NCBI RefSeq assembly: GCF_900129295.1
Contig: NZ_FQUU01000001.1
Span: 372,001-436,000, forward strand
DNA length: 64,000 bases
From: Flavisolibacter ginsengisoli DSM 18119
Lineage (GTDB): Bacteria; Bacteroidota; Bacteroidia; Chitinophagales; Chitinophagaceae
Reading direction: 5' to 3'
Made by a program: the position numbers and the translations under genes. The notes below the pieces were generated by a model. It saw only the letters and a program-made list of their open reading frames with translations, searched no databases and had not been told where the DNA came from. Shown here in pieces: positions 7,572-16,364 of this stretch (position 1 is the first letter of the stretch; each line of letters begins with the position of its first letter).

Positions 7572-8471
7572 ATGGAATTTGTAGATTATTATAAGATACT
7601 TGGCCTGGATAAAAATGCCAGCACAGAGGATATTAAAAAAGCCTACCGTAAGCTGGCAAGGAAACACCACCCTGACCTCAACCCTAATGATAAAGAAGCC
7701 CATAAAAAGTTTCAGCAGATCAATGAAGCCAATGAAGTGCTGAGTGATCCTGAAAAAAGAAAGAAATACGACCAGTATGGAAAGGACTGGCAACATGCTG
7801 AACAGTTTGAGCAAGCAAGACAACACCAACGTCAACAGCAGCAATATGCAGGGTCGGCAGGTCATGAATTTTCAGGTGATTTTGGAGACACGGATTTTTC
7901 TGATTTCTTTACATCCATGTTTGGTGGAGGCAGTCGATCACAAAGAAGTCAAAAAGGATTCAAGGGTCATGACTATGAAGCAGAACTGCATTTGAGCTTG
8001 AAAGAAGCTGCCACCACGCACCAGCAAACCCTTACTGTAAATGGTAAGAATATTCGTATCACCATTCATGCGGGAGTGGAGAATGACCAAAAGATCAAAC
8101 TCAAAGGTCATGGGGCCCCCGGTCATAATGGAGGACCTGCAGGTGACCTTTACATTACTTTTAAAATAAAAGAAGATACCAGGTTCAAAAGGCTGGGAAG
8201 TGATCTGTACACCACAGAGCATGTGGACCTGTATACAATGGTTCTGGGTGGGGAGGTAATGATAGACACACTGAATAGTAAGCTGAAACTAAAAGTGGCC
8301 CCCGGCACTCAAAATGGAACAAAGGTCAGGCTAAAAGACAAAGGTTTTCCGGTATACAGGCAGGAGGGACAACATGGTGATCTATATGTTACCTACGAGG
8401 TAAAACTCCCGACAGTGTTGTCTGAAAAAGAAAAAGAATTGTTTACCCAATTGTCAAAACTAAAATCATGA
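7572..8471 (+). CDS. cbpA: J-domain co-chaperone CbpA (curved DNA-binding protein type)
   Basis: The start is taken at ATG 7572 (299 residues, [11 protein letters not shown]), because the J domain conventionally begins there; an upstream TTG at 7524 is open but gives a non-family leader. The J domain (1-70) has the HPD motif in KHHPDLNP. A Gln/Gly/Phe-rich linker (about 75-135) follows, then two DnaJ C-terminal beta domains (about 140-299) without the zinc-finger cysteines of DnaJ, which defines the CbpA class. It stimulates DnaK and may bind DNA. It overlaps cbpM by 4 nt. Confidence 0.93.
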   Translation: MEFVDYYKILGLDKNASTEDIKKAYRKLARKHHPDLNPNDKEAHKKFQQINEANEVLSDPEKRKKYDQYGKDWQHAEQFEQARQHQRQQQQYAGSAGHEFSGDFGDTDFSDFFTSMFGGGSRSQRSQKGFKGHDYEAELHLSLKEAATTHQQTLTVNGKNIRITIHAGVENDQKIKLKGHGAPGHNGGPAGDLYITFKIKEDTRFKRLGSDLYTTEHVDLYTMVLGGEVMIDTLNSKLKLKVAPGTQNGTKVRLKDKGFPVYRQEGQHGDLYVTYEVKLPTVLSEKEKELFTQLSKLKS

Positions 8472-8773
8472 CCATGGCAAATGAAAACCTGATTCCAGCA
8501 CAAGAGTTTTGTATCCATCATAATATAGAGATATCTTTTATTGATTCCTTGCAGGAATATGGACTACTTCAGGTTCATACCATGGAAGGAGCAGGATATA
8601 TAGATGAAGAACAACTGGAAGAGCTTGAAAAAATGGTTCGTCTTCATTACGACCTGAATATAAATATGGAGGGTATTGATGCCATCAGGCATTTATTACA
8701 GCATATGCATTCCTTACAGCATGACCTGGTAGCATTGCGCAACAGGTTACGCTTATATGAAACAGGTGATTGA
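8468..8773 (+). CDS. cbpM: Chaperone modulator CbpM
   Basis: The 101-residue helical protein overlaps the cbpA stop (ATGA), so translation is probably coupled. The order [20 protein letters not shown]...[31 protein letters not shown] is typical of CbpM/YccV-like MerR-fold modulators, which bind the J domain of CbpA and block its interaction with DnaK. The location directly after cbpA supports this. A second ATG lies two codons downstream. Confidence 0.9.
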   Translation: MTMANENLIPAQEFCIHHNIEISFIDSLQEYGLLQVHTMEGAGYIDEEQLEELEKMVRLHYDLNINMEGIDAIRHLLQHMHSLQHDLVALRNRLRLYETGD

Positions 8774-8793
8774 TTTTTTAGGATATTAGCTTC

Positions 8794-10020
8794 ATGATCT
8801 ATTACCGCATTGTATTTTTCTTCTTTTTGCTTTGTCATATCTCCGCAAAAGGCCAGGCTAAAAACGATCCCTGGCTAAAGGAAATACTGGAAAAAAAAGG
8901 CTCTCCCCTACTGCAACATGTGCTGTCAAACCCAGACAGCTTTCAATACCAGGTGATCTATACAAGAATAAACAGGGATAAACATAACAAACCTCATTTC
9001 AGGAATTACTATGTAAACGTTGACCGCAACCGGTATTTTAATCCTGCTTCTACAGTGAAACTTCCCACAGCATTAGCGGCCCTGGAAAAGATCAATAAAC
9101 TTAGGAAACAAGGAATTGATAAAAATACCACGATGCTCACAGATAGTTCTTATGAGGGTGAAACCAGTATAGCCACGGACACTTCATCAGCCAATGGCCT
9201 GCCATCTGTGGCACAGTATATAAAAAAAATATTCCTGGTTAGTGACAATGATGCCTATAACAGGCTCTACGAATTTGTAGGACAGGAACAATTAAATAGA
9301 ACTTTGCAAAAGAAAGGTTATAAAGATGTTCGCATTACCAGGAGGTTTGTTCCTATGAATGAAGAAGAGAACAGGCACACCAATGCCATAAGATTTATGA
9401 AGGAAGGAAATATCATTTATGAACAACCCGCTGCTTATAGCCAATACCATTTTGACTTTTCAAAGAAAATAAATATTGGCAAAGGCCATTACAACTGGAA
9501 GGACAGTCTTATCCAGGAACCAATGGACTTTACCACGCACAACAACCTTCCCCTGGAAGACCTGCAACAGATGCTGCGATCTGTCATGTTTCCGCAATCC
9601 TTGCCCCGAAAGAAAAGGTTCAACCTGGGGCAGGAAGACCTGGCTTTCCTGTATCAGTATATGTCCGCTTACCCTTCAGAAAGTCATTTTCCAACTTATG
9701 ACACCACTGAATATTTTGACAGTTATACAAAGTTTTTCTATAAAGCAGGAAGACAAAAACCACCTCCCTACATACACATTTATAATAAACCAGGTTGGTC
9801 CTATGGATTCTTAACGGATGCAGCCTATGTAACCGATTCCAGGAATGGTATTGAATTCATGTTGTCTGCCGTAATATATGTAAATAGGGATGGAATACTG
9901 AACGATGATAAATATGAGTATACGGAAGTGGGTTATCCTTTCTTTAAAGACCTATATGAAGTAATCTACAATATGGAAAAGGAAAGAAAAAGAAAATACG
10001 TTCCCACCTTTTCACATTAA
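8794..10020 (+). CDS. Secreted serine hydrolase, class A beta-lactamase-like fold
   Basis: The 408-residue protein has a signal peptide (1-21, ending SAKGQA). The motif ASTVK supplies the S-x-x-K nucleophile pair, VSDNDAYNRL gives the SDN motif, and YNKPGW may stand for the K-[TS]-G element, though the hydroxyl residue is missing. This is the pattern of 'serine hydrolase' proteins related to class A beta-lactamases and D,D-peptidases. The altered third motif makes true beta-lactamase activity uncertain. It lies 20 nt after cbpM and may be co-transcribed. Confidence 0.8.
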   Translation: MIYYRIVFFFFLLCHISAKGQAKNDPWLKEILEKKGSPLLQHVLSNPDSFQYQVIYTRINRDKHNKPHFRNYYVNVDRNRYFNPASTVKLPTALAALEKINKLRKQGIDKNTTMLTDSSYEGETSIATDTSSANGLPSVAQYIKKIFLVSDNDAYNRLYEFVGQEQLNRTLQKKGYKDVRITRRFVPMNEEENRHTNAIRFMKEGNIIYEQPAAYSQYHFDFSKKINIGKGHYNWKDSLIQEPMDFTTHNNLPLEDLQQMLRSVMFPQSLPRKKRFNLGQEDLAFLYQYMSAYPSESHFPTYDTTEYFDSYTKFFYKAGRQKPPPYIHIYNKPGWSYGFLTDAAYVTDSRNGIEFMLSAVIYVNRDGILNDDKYEYTEVGYPFFKDLYEVIYNMEKERKRKYVPTFSH

Positions 10021-10136
10021 AGCCATGACTTTAAACCTTTGATGAACCTGGTTCTCATGAGCTGAAAATTGTTTTCATTTCCGGCCTCATCTATTAATAT
10101 ACATTTCATGAAGTGTACCTTTCCAAAAAAATAATT

Positions 10137-11126
10137 ATGCGAATAAAACCATTGGGTAACCAGGGATTAAAAGCATCTGAACTTGGATTGGGCTGCATGG
10201 GCATGAGTGATTTTTATGGAAGCAGGAATGATGAAGAATCTACCAGGGTAATTCAGCATGCCTACGATTTAGGTATAAATTTCTTTGACACAGCAGATAT
10301 GTATGGTCCTTATACCAACGAGATACTGGTGGGCAAGGCAATAAAACCCTTTAGAAAGGATTGCACGCTGGCTACAAAATTTGGCATTGTAAGAGATCCT
10401 AACGATCCTTCACGCCGGGGCATAAATGGAAAGCCGGAATATGTACGTAGTTCCTGCGAGAACAGCCTCAAAAGACTGGATGTAGAAGTAATTGACCTGT
10501 ATTACCTGCACAGGAAAGATCCTGACACACCTATAGAAGAAACTGTTGGAGCGATGTCTGAACTGGTGAAGGAAGGAAAGGTGCGAGGTATTGGATTAAG
10601 CGAAGTAAATGCTGACACTTTACGGAAGGCACATACAGTGCATCCCATCACAGCGTTACAATCCGAATATTCCTTATGGACCAGGGAGCCCGAGGATGGC
10701 ATACTAGATACCTGTAGAGAATTGGGAATAGCATTTGTTGCCTATAGCCCGCTTGGCAGAGGTTTTTTAACAGGCCAGATCAAAAAATTTGAAGATTTTG
10801 AACCAGGAGATTACAGGCGTTTTTCTCCCCGATTCCAGGGAGAAAACTTTGACAAGAACCTACAATTGGTACAAAAGATGGAAGCAATGGCCAGAATGAA
10901 AGGATGCACGGTATCTCAATTGGCATTAGCCTGGGTGCTTTCGCAGGGTGACCAAATATTTCCTATACCAGGGACGAAGCGTATTAAATACCTGCAGGAA
11001 AATGTGCGGGCCCTCGATGTATCCCTAAGCCCTGAAGAATTAAAAGATATAGATGCTATAGCGCCTAAAGGAGTGGCAGCTGGTTCAAGATATCCTGAAT
11101 CTGCAATGACATCAGTAGGGCGTTAA
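10137..11126 (+). CDS. Aldo/keto reductase
   Basis: The ATG at 10137 gives 329 residues beginning [11 protein letters not shown]; the upstream GTG at 10113 is less likely. The (beta/alpha)8 NADPH-dependent reductase carries the catalytic tetrad in [10 protein letters not shown] (Asp, Tyr), ATKFG (Lys) and YYLHR (His), and a C-terminal IPIPGTKR-type coenzyme segment ([13 protein letters not shown]). It is closest in pattern to the AKR13/YakC-type group acting on aldehydes and ketones. The substrate is unknown. Confidence 0.92.
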   Translation: MRIKPLGNQGLKASELGLGCMGMSDFYGSRNDEESTRVIQHAYDLGINFFDTADMYGPYTNEILVGKAIKPFRKDCTLATKFGIVRDPNDPSRRGINGKPEYVRSSCENSLKRLDVEVIDLYYLHRKDPDTPIEETVGAMSELVKEGKVRGIGLSEVNADTLRKAHTVHPITALQSEYSLWTREPEDGILDTCRELGIAFVAYSPLGRGFLTGQIKKFEDFEPGDYRRFSPRFQGENFDKNLQLVQKMEAMARMKGCTVSQLALAWVLSQGDQIFPIPGTKRIKYLQENVRALDVSLSPEELKDIDAIAPKGVAAGSRYPESAMTSVGR

Positions 11127-11257
11127 AACACATGATTATACCCGGATATTAGTGCTTTTACTTAGAATATTTACTATTAGAAGCAAATTTGGATCATAAA
11201 TATGCGCTGGCATTTACCAATTCTTTAAAGCTAGGTTAGTTTTATAAAAACCGTTCC

Positions 11258-11761
11258 ATGAAAACACTAAGCTTAATTTCTTTCTCCCTTGTAATGGGAT
11301 GCCTGCTACTATCCTGTAGTAAAAACGAAAAAGCAGTTCCTATTAAGTTGCTGCTTACAGATAACCCTGCGGCTTACGACTTAGTCAACATTCATATACA
11401 GGGAATAAAAGTAAAAATGAATACTGAAGAAGATAACTGGATCAGCGTGCAAGCCAAAGATACCACTGTCAACCTGCTTGATCTGCAGAATGGAGTAACA
11501 ACAGTTATTGCGCAGGACAATGTACCTGCAGGAGTATTAAAAGAAGTAAGGTTTATTTTGGGTTCGGACAATTATGTAGTTGTTGATGGCATCCGCCATG
11601 ATCTTCAAACACCAAGTGCTGAAGATTCAGGATTAAAGATCAAAATAGACAAAGAACTGGGAGAAACCCTAAATACATTTGTGCTTGATTTTGATGCTGC
11701 CTTGTCAATCAAAGAGCAAAATGGAGCCTATAAATTAATGCCCGTGATCAAGTTGAAATAA
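11258..11761 (+). CDS. DUF4382 lipoprotein
   Basis: The 167-residue protein has a lipoprotein signal (LLLSC, Cys20) and then a DUF4382 domain: LLTDNPAAYDLVNIHIQGIKV, the W-x-S pattern, VNLLDLQNG, and FVLDFDAALSI near the end. Such proteins are common surface or periplasmic lipoproteins in Bacteroidota with a transthyretin-like beta fold and unknown role. It is followed by a strong terminator and is probably monocistronic. Confidence 0.88.
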   Translation: MKTLSLISFSLVMGCLLLSCSKNEKAVPIKLLLTDNPAAYDLVNIHIQGIKVKMNTEEDNWISVQAKDTTVNLLDLQNGVTTVIAQDNVPAGVLKEVRFILGSDNYVVVDGIRHDLQTPSAEDSGLKIKIDKELGETLNTFVLDFDAALSIKEQNGAYKLMPVIKLK

Positions 11762-11782
11762 GTTGCATTGCAAATAAATAGA

Positions 11783-11806
11783 AACCCGCCAATTGGCGGG
11801 TTTTCT
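11783..11806 (+). terminator. Terminator after the DUF4382 gene
   Basis: The 8-bp stem AACCCGCC (11783-11790) / GGCGGGTT (11795-11802) has an AATT loop and is followed by a T-rich tract. Confidence 0.9.
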
Positions 11807-11955
11807 TTTTAGGATATGCCTGTCCTTTAGTTTTTTCCAAAGCTGGAATGCTACAAGCATGAGGTTAATATTAGGAAGGTTTAATATTTTTTATAAACCC
11901 CTCAATTGTACGTAACTTTTAAAGGTTAATAATTATATCACCTTAAACCTTAACC

Positions 11956-12162
11956 ATGCCTATTGTAAAAGTTATCGAAGTAATTGCCTCCTCTGAGACA
12001 AGCTTCGACGATGCTATCAAAAATTGTTTGGAAGAAGTATCCAAAACAGTTCACAATATCGACTCTATTTATGTAAAGGATTTCAAAGTCCATGTAAAAG
12101 ATGGAAAACTTGCATCTTATGGTGTTATATGCAAAGTATCATTCCGTGTAGATAAAAGTTGA
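11956..12162 (+). CDS. Dodecin
   Basis: The 68-residue protein matches dodecins in length and pattern: VKVIEVIASSETSFDDAI, KTVHNIDSIYVKDF, and a C-terminal strand ending KVSFRVDK. Dodecins form hollow dodecamers that store or buffer flavins or CoA. Bacterial flavin-binding members use a Trp at the ligand site; here Ile-Tyr occupies roughly that place, so the ligand is uncertain. The next gene starts 38 nt downstream. Confidence 0.88.
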   Translation: MPIVKVIEVIASSETSFDDAIKNCLEEVSKTVHNIDSIYVKDFKVHVKDGKLASYGVICKVSFRVDKS

Positions 12163-12200
12163 TTGTAACCAGTATTCTTTTTTTATTAATTACATACATT

Positions 12201-12746
12201 ATGCTAGAAAATCTAATCAATCTTGTACGCGAGCAATCAGGAAACGTTCTTCAAAATAATCCTGCAATACCGGCTGACAAGAGCCAGGAAGCAGCACAAA
12301 CGGCAGGGAATTCTATATTAGCTACTTTACAGGGAGCACTTTCAGGGGGGCAACTAAATGAAGTACTTGGCTTTTTCAAAGGAGGAGGTTCTTCCGCACC
12401 CGGGCTGGTACAACAAGCCACTGGAAATTATGCACAGGACCTTCAAAATAAATTAGGCCTTGATCCTACCCAGGCTCAATCGGTTGCAGAACAAGTGGTG
12501 CCGGGCACAATGAATCAACTTGCATCTAAAGCAGCCGATCCTGCTGATAACAGTTTTGATTTACAAAGCATATTTAATCAACTGAGTGGTGGAAAAACGG
12601 GCGGTATAGACATCAAGAGTATGCTGAACCGGTTCGGAGGTGGAAAACTGGATAAAGATGGTGATGGCGATGTAGATCTCCAGGACCTTAAGTCCATGTT
12701 TTCTGGCGGTGGGGTAATGGATACCGTGAAAGGATTATTTAAATGA
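12201..12746 (+). CDS. Putative DUF937-like protein with a C-terminal EF-hand loop
   Basis: The ATG at 12201 gives 181 residues beginning MLENLINLV; a TTG at 12159 overlapping the dodecin stop is open but unlikely. The first 120 residues are helical and Ala/Gln/Gly-rich, resembling DUF937/YidB-type proteins. Near the C-terminus DKDGDGDVDLQDL is a canonical EF-hand/dockerin-type calcium loop, followed by a Gly-rich end. No signal peptide is seen. The function is unknown. It is probably co-transcribed with dodecin and ends at a good terminator. Confidence 0.75.
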   Translation: MLENLINLVREQSGNVLQNNPAIPADKSQEAAQTAGNSILATLQGALSGGQLNEVLGFFKGGGSSAPGLVQQATGNYAQDLQNKLGLDPTQAQSVAEQVVPGTMNQLASKAADPADNSFDLQSIFNQLSGGKTGGIDIKSMLNRFGGGKLDKDGDGDVDLQDLKSMFSGGGVMDTVKGLFK

Positions 12747-12766
12747 ACGTGAAATATCAAAGTAAG

Positions 12767-12790
12767 ACCAGCCATTAGGCTGGTTTTTTA
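12767..12790 (+). terminator. Terminator after the EF-hand gene
   Basis: ACCAGCC (12767-12773) / GGCTGGT (12778-12784) has an ATTA loop and is followed by a T-run. Confidence 0.88.
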
Positions 12791-12916
12791 ATTTAAACTA
12801 AGTAGTATTCCGTAAAGGTCAAAAAAAAGAGCTTGTTATAGTTGGCCTTATTTGCAAATACAAATGATTGTATTATCTTGATTATCCATTCATCCTAATA
12901 AAAACAATTTGATCTC

Positions 12917-13045
12917 ATGAAAACCCAACTAAAGAGGCTAAGCAGCCTGCCATCTGCTTCCATTTTACGAACATTTTTCATCTCTTTACTATTCCTTTCC
13001 TTTGTTCTGTTAACACTATACATTTTGATCAATAGTCCTGCATAA
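12917..13045 (+). CDS. Small single-pass membrane protein (42 aa)
   Basis: The ATG-initiated frame of 42 residues sits between two terminators. It has a basic N-terminus (MKTQLKRL) and one hydrophobic helix (about residues 19-38), and ends YILINSPA. A second protein at 28824-28967 has the same plan (MKQSWKRL ... YVLVNSLA), which makes both more credible as real genes. The function is unknown. The upstream promoter match is weak (TTTG at 12851, then ATCTTG). Confidence 0.62.
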   Translation: MKTQLKRLSSLPSASILRTFFISLLFLSFVLLTLYILINSPA

Positions 13046-13046
13046 C

Positions 13047-13077
13047 AAGAGGGCTATTTATAAAACAGCCCTCTTTA
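13047..13077 (+). terminator. Terminator after the small membrane protein
   Basis: The 9-bp stem AAGAGGGCT (13047-13055) / AGCCCTCTT (13067-13075) has an 11-nt loop. It starts two bases after the small gene's stop codon, which supports that gene being expressed. Confidence 0.8.
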
Positions 13078-13105
13078 TTCTGTCGATTCTTTAAGTAATA
13101 TTATC

Positions 13106-15856
13106 CTACATTGGTCTTGCTATTGGTTTACCCTGTGGAGTAAGATAATGTACGGTACCAATGTTTAATTCATGAATGCCTTTTTCGATTTTGGCCTTAT
13201 CTCCCACAATCACCCACACAAGGTTATTTGGTTTTACCACTTTCCCTGCCGCTTTTTGAACCTGGTCTAATGTCATTTGTTGTAATAAAGCCGGATAGGT
13301 TTTGAGATATTCTGATCCTCTACCATAATTGATTGCTTCTTTGAGCGAAGACATTACAGACCAGTTTGTTTCCCAGATACCAGGAAGTTGCATAACGGTA
13401 TTCACCTTAACTTTTGAGAACTCCTCTGCTGTAGCAGGTTTAGAGGCAATATAATCAGACAATTCCTTTTGCAGTTCTATAATGGATTCCTTAGTCTTAT
13501 CTGTTTGAACCGGTGCATATACTGCAAAGAAACCTGGCCCTTTAGCATCCACATTTACAGAACCGGAACCATAAGACCAATGTTTGTCTTCCCTGAGGTT
13601 CATATTTACCCGCGAGGTGAATTCACCGCCCAATATCCTGTTCATCATTATTATGGCCTCATGATCCTTATCACTTCCGGTAGTGCTGATCTCTGCGGCC
13701 AGTATAATTGATTGCTGTGCTTCGGGCTTGTCCATGATATAAACGACAGGCTTTTCAGCTATAGCAACATCTTTGATATTTTTTTGAGGTACAATTGAAG
13801 TTTTCCAGGACCCCAATTTAGCTTCCAGTTTATTCTTCAAATCATTTTCTTTAATATCCCCTACCACCACAAGTGTAGCATTATTAGGCGCATACCAGGA
13901 TTTGTGAAAAGCAAGAAGATCGTTCCTGGTCATTTTAGACACCGAAGCTTCTGTACCTGAACCTGTGAAAGGATTACTGTAAGCATGGTCCTTTCCGTAT
14001 AATAATTCAGGCAAAACACGCAAACCCATGGCAAATGGCTGCGCTTCTTCCTGTTTAATATTTAAAATTTGTTCCTTTTGCACCCGCTCAAAATCCTTTT
14101 GCGGGAAGGATGGATGCATCAAAATATCAGCATATAAATTCAATGAATTATCAAAGTTTGTCTTCAGGGCTGAAAGATCCAGGTAAGAATTATCAAGATT
14201 TGAGTAGCTGTATATGGATGCTCCCATGTCATCTGACTGGTCACTGATCTGGAGGGAAGTTCGTGTTGCCGTTCCTTCTTTCATCATTTTACCAACCATG
14301 GAGGCAAGACCTGCAAGGTCCTTTTGATCTGCAGCATAACCCGCATTTACCATTAGTGACATATTAACAACAGGTACTGAATTCCGTTCTACCAGGTACA
14401 CATTCAGTCCATTACTCAATTTGAATTGTTTTGTTTCAGGAAACTGCACCACAACTTCTTTCCCAAGTGCGGGTTGTTCATTCCTATTCAATGAACTAGC
14501 AGTATTTTTAAATTCACCAAATGGTAAAATCTGCAATACATAATCACCATCCGAAATCCAGTCAGCCGCTTGTTTTTTTATATCGGCCGCAGTGGCTTCC
14601 TTCATCCATTTTAAAACCTGTTTGTAATGATCTGCACTACCAGAAAAAGTTTCATTCTGTGCCAGTACATCTGACTTCCCTCCAAAACCCCCTATACGTT
14701 CAAGCCCTTTAACAAAATTGGCAAACTGGCGTGTTTTTGCGCGTTCGAGTTCAGCCGGAGTAACACCATTTTGCAATACTTTGTGCAATTCCTCATCAAT
14801 AATATTTTCTACGCGGGATAGTTCAATGCCAGGCTTTGCATCAGCCACAATAAACAATTGACCCCCTATTTCTCTTTGAGCCGTATAGGCATACACATTA
14901 CTGGTAAGTTGGTCATCATAGACCAGGCGCTTATATAACCTTGAGGTTTTTCCATCTGCCAGTATACTTCTTAATAATTCCAGGTACGTACCTTCTTTTG
15001 TACCGTAGCCTGGAATATTCCATGTTTTTTGAAGCCTGGCCTGGGGCACCCTGTCCTGTGCTACCTGGTAATGCCGACCGGTCATTTTGGTGACCCATGC
15101 GGTATGCTTTGCAATGGGAGGACTGGCTGGTATATCTCCAAAATAATGTTTTACTTTTTCAACAACCTCATTGGTGTTCACATCACCAGCAATGACAACG
15201 ATAGCGTTATTTGGTCCATAGTATTTTTTAAACCATTCTTTTACATCCTCAAGTGAAGCAGCATTCAGATCTTCCATTGATCCTATCACAGTCCATGAAT
15301 AGGGATGACCAGTGGGATAAGTACTTTTCACTGTTAATTCATCAGCTATTGCATACGGCTGGTTCTCCCCTTGCCTTTTTTCATTCTGCACTACTCCCCG
15401 CTGCTCATTCAAGCGTGCTGAATCAATTACACCTAATAAATAACCCATGCGGTCGCTTTCTGCCCATAGTACTTTATCCAAAGCACTTACAGGGAACGTT
15501 TCGAAATAATTGGTTCTGTCCTCATTGGTAGTTCCATTTAGATCTGTAGCACCAATTGATTCCATCAACTGGAAATAATCCTTATTATAATGTTCACTGC
15601 CATTAAACATCAAATGTTCAAATAAATGAGCAAAGCCCGTTTTCCCGGGCTTTTCATTTTTGGAGCCTACATGGTACCAAATATTAAAAGCAGCAACCGG
15701 TGCTTTATGGTCTTCATGAACGATCAAAGTAAGACCATTGTCAAGAACGAACTTTTTATAGGGAATATCTATATCCGGATATTTATTTTTATTGGGTTGG
15801 GCTATTGAAAAAAAACAAGAAAGCAGTAATACTGTCACCAGGAAGAATGATCTCAT
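13106..15856 (-). CDS. Secreted M16-family zinc metalloprotease (two-domain, pitrilysin-like)
   Basis: The 916-residue protein has a signal peptide (1-19, ending SIAQ) and two M16 halves. The N-terminal half carries the inverted zinc motif HLFEH (His77, Glu80, His81), with the third ligand expected in the ERGVVQNEKRQ helix. The C-terminal half (from about 470: NGLNVYLVERNSVPVV) lacks HxxEH and is the usual inactive partner. Such proteases clear peptides in the periplasm. It is monocistronic. Confidence 0.94.
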   Translation of the reverse strand: MRSFFLVTVLLLSCFFSIAQPNKNKYPDIDIPYKKFVLDNGLTLIVHEDHKAPVAAFNIWYHVGSKNEKPGKTGFAHLFEHLMFNGSEHYNKDYFQLMESIGATDLNGTTNEDRTNYFETFPVSALDKVLWAESDRMGYLLGVIDSARLNEQRGVVQNEKRQGENQPYAIADELTVKSTYPTGHPYSWTVIGSMEDLNAASLEDVKEWFKKYYGPNNAIVVIAGDVNTNEVVEKVKHYFGDIPASPPIAKHTAWVTKMTGRHYQVAQDRVPQARLQKTWNIPGYGTKEGTYLELLRSILADGKTSRLYKRLVYDDQLTSNVYAYTAQREIGGQLFIVADAKPGIELSRVENIIDEELHKVLQNGVTPAELERAKTRQFANFVKGLERIGGFGGKSDVLAQNETFSGSADHYKQVLKWMKEATAADIKKQAADWISDGDYVLQILPFGEFKNTASSLNRNEQPALGKEVVVQFPETKQFKLSNGLNVYLVERNSVPVVNMSLMVNAGYAADQKDLAGLASMVGKMMKEGTATRTSLQISDQSDDMGASIYSYSNLDNSYLDLSALKTNFDNSLNLYADILMHPSFPQKDFERVQKEQILNIKQEEAQPFAMGLRVLPELLYGKDHAYSNPFTGSGTEASVSKMTRNDLLAFHKSWYAPNNATLVVVGDIKENDLKNKLEAKLGSWKTSIVPQKNIKDVAIAEKPVVYIMDKPEAQQSIILAAEISTTGSDKDHEAIIMMNRILGGEFTSRVNMNLREDKHWSYGSGSVNVDAKGPGFFAVYAPVQTDKTKESIIELQKELSDYIASKPATAEEFSKVKVNTVMQLPGIWETNWSVMSSLKEAINYGRGSEYLKTYPALLQQMTLDQVQKAAGKVVKPNNLVWVIVGDKAKIEKGIHELNIGTVHYLTPQGKPIARPM

Positions 15857-16009
15857 AACGTGTAGTTTTATGGTTAAATGTTCTATTACTAAATTTAATT
15901 AATTATGCGGCTTTTCAATCCGAATTATTAAGTCCTGGCATAAAGGATATGATTTATGCATGCTTTTTGCTTCCTGATAGTTATTATTATTTTCTCATTT
16001 TAAAACATT

Positions 16010-16228
16010 ATGATCATGGAAGACAAGAACATCAGAAGGGAAAACCAGCCAGGACAGCAACAAACGGATTTGGAAGGTCGTGATCAAGAATCGCGTCAAC
16101 AGGAGCATTCAGGTGAAGATGTAAATGTATCTAACCCTCAACAGGGTACAGAGTGGAGCAACTACAGAACACGTGAGCTAAGTTCCAATGAGAACAACAG
16201 TTCGTCAGAAACATTGAATGATGAATAA
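16010..16228 (+). CDS. Small hydrophilic, probably disordered protein
   Basis: These 72 residues (or 70 from the second ATG at 16016) are rich in Gln, Glu, Asn and Ser, with no hydrophobic core, TM segment or recognised motif. Proteins of this kind are often stress-induced in Bacteroidota, but nothing specific can be read here. A strong terminator 5 nt after the stop supports a real short transcript. Confidence 0.6.
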   Translation: MIMEDKNIRRENQPGQQQTDLEGRDQESRQQEHSGEDVNVSNPQQGTEWSNYRTRELSSNENNSSSETLNDE

Positions 16229-16233
16229 TAAAG

Positions 16234-16259
16234 AAAACCCGGTGAAAACCGGGTTTTTT
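16234..16259 (+). terminator. Terminator after the small hydrophilic protein
   Basis: A perfect 10-bp stem AAAACCCGGT / ACCGGGTTTT (16234-16243, 16248-16257) has a GAAA tetraloop and T-tail. Confidence 0.93.
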
Positions 16260-16310
16260 CTTCCCCAATTAACGCATGAGCTTTATCAGCTCTTGTTTTT
16301 TGAAATAGTT

Positions 16311-16352
16311 TATATTTGACTGCAACGATTGCTGCTATTTTTTAAATAGCAG
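16311..16352 (+). promoter_or_regulatory. Promoter -7 box and leader hairpin of the KAS III gene
   Basis: TATATTTG (16311-16318) matches TAnnTTTG exactly, with a TTG 15 nt upstream (somewhat close). Between this box and the ATG at 16365 lies a perfect 9-bp hairpin, CTGCTATTT (16332-16340) / AAATAGCAG (16344-16352), with a TTT loop. It would form in the leader RNA 12 nt before the start codon. Confidence 0.5.
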
Positions 16353-16364
16353 ACCAATACATCT

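Noticed and set aside
8794-10020. Antibiotic-resistance beta-lactamase
   Set aside because: SxxK and SDN motifs are present, but the KTG element is altered and no typical Glu-166 omega loop could be identified; a general serine hydrolase is the safer call.
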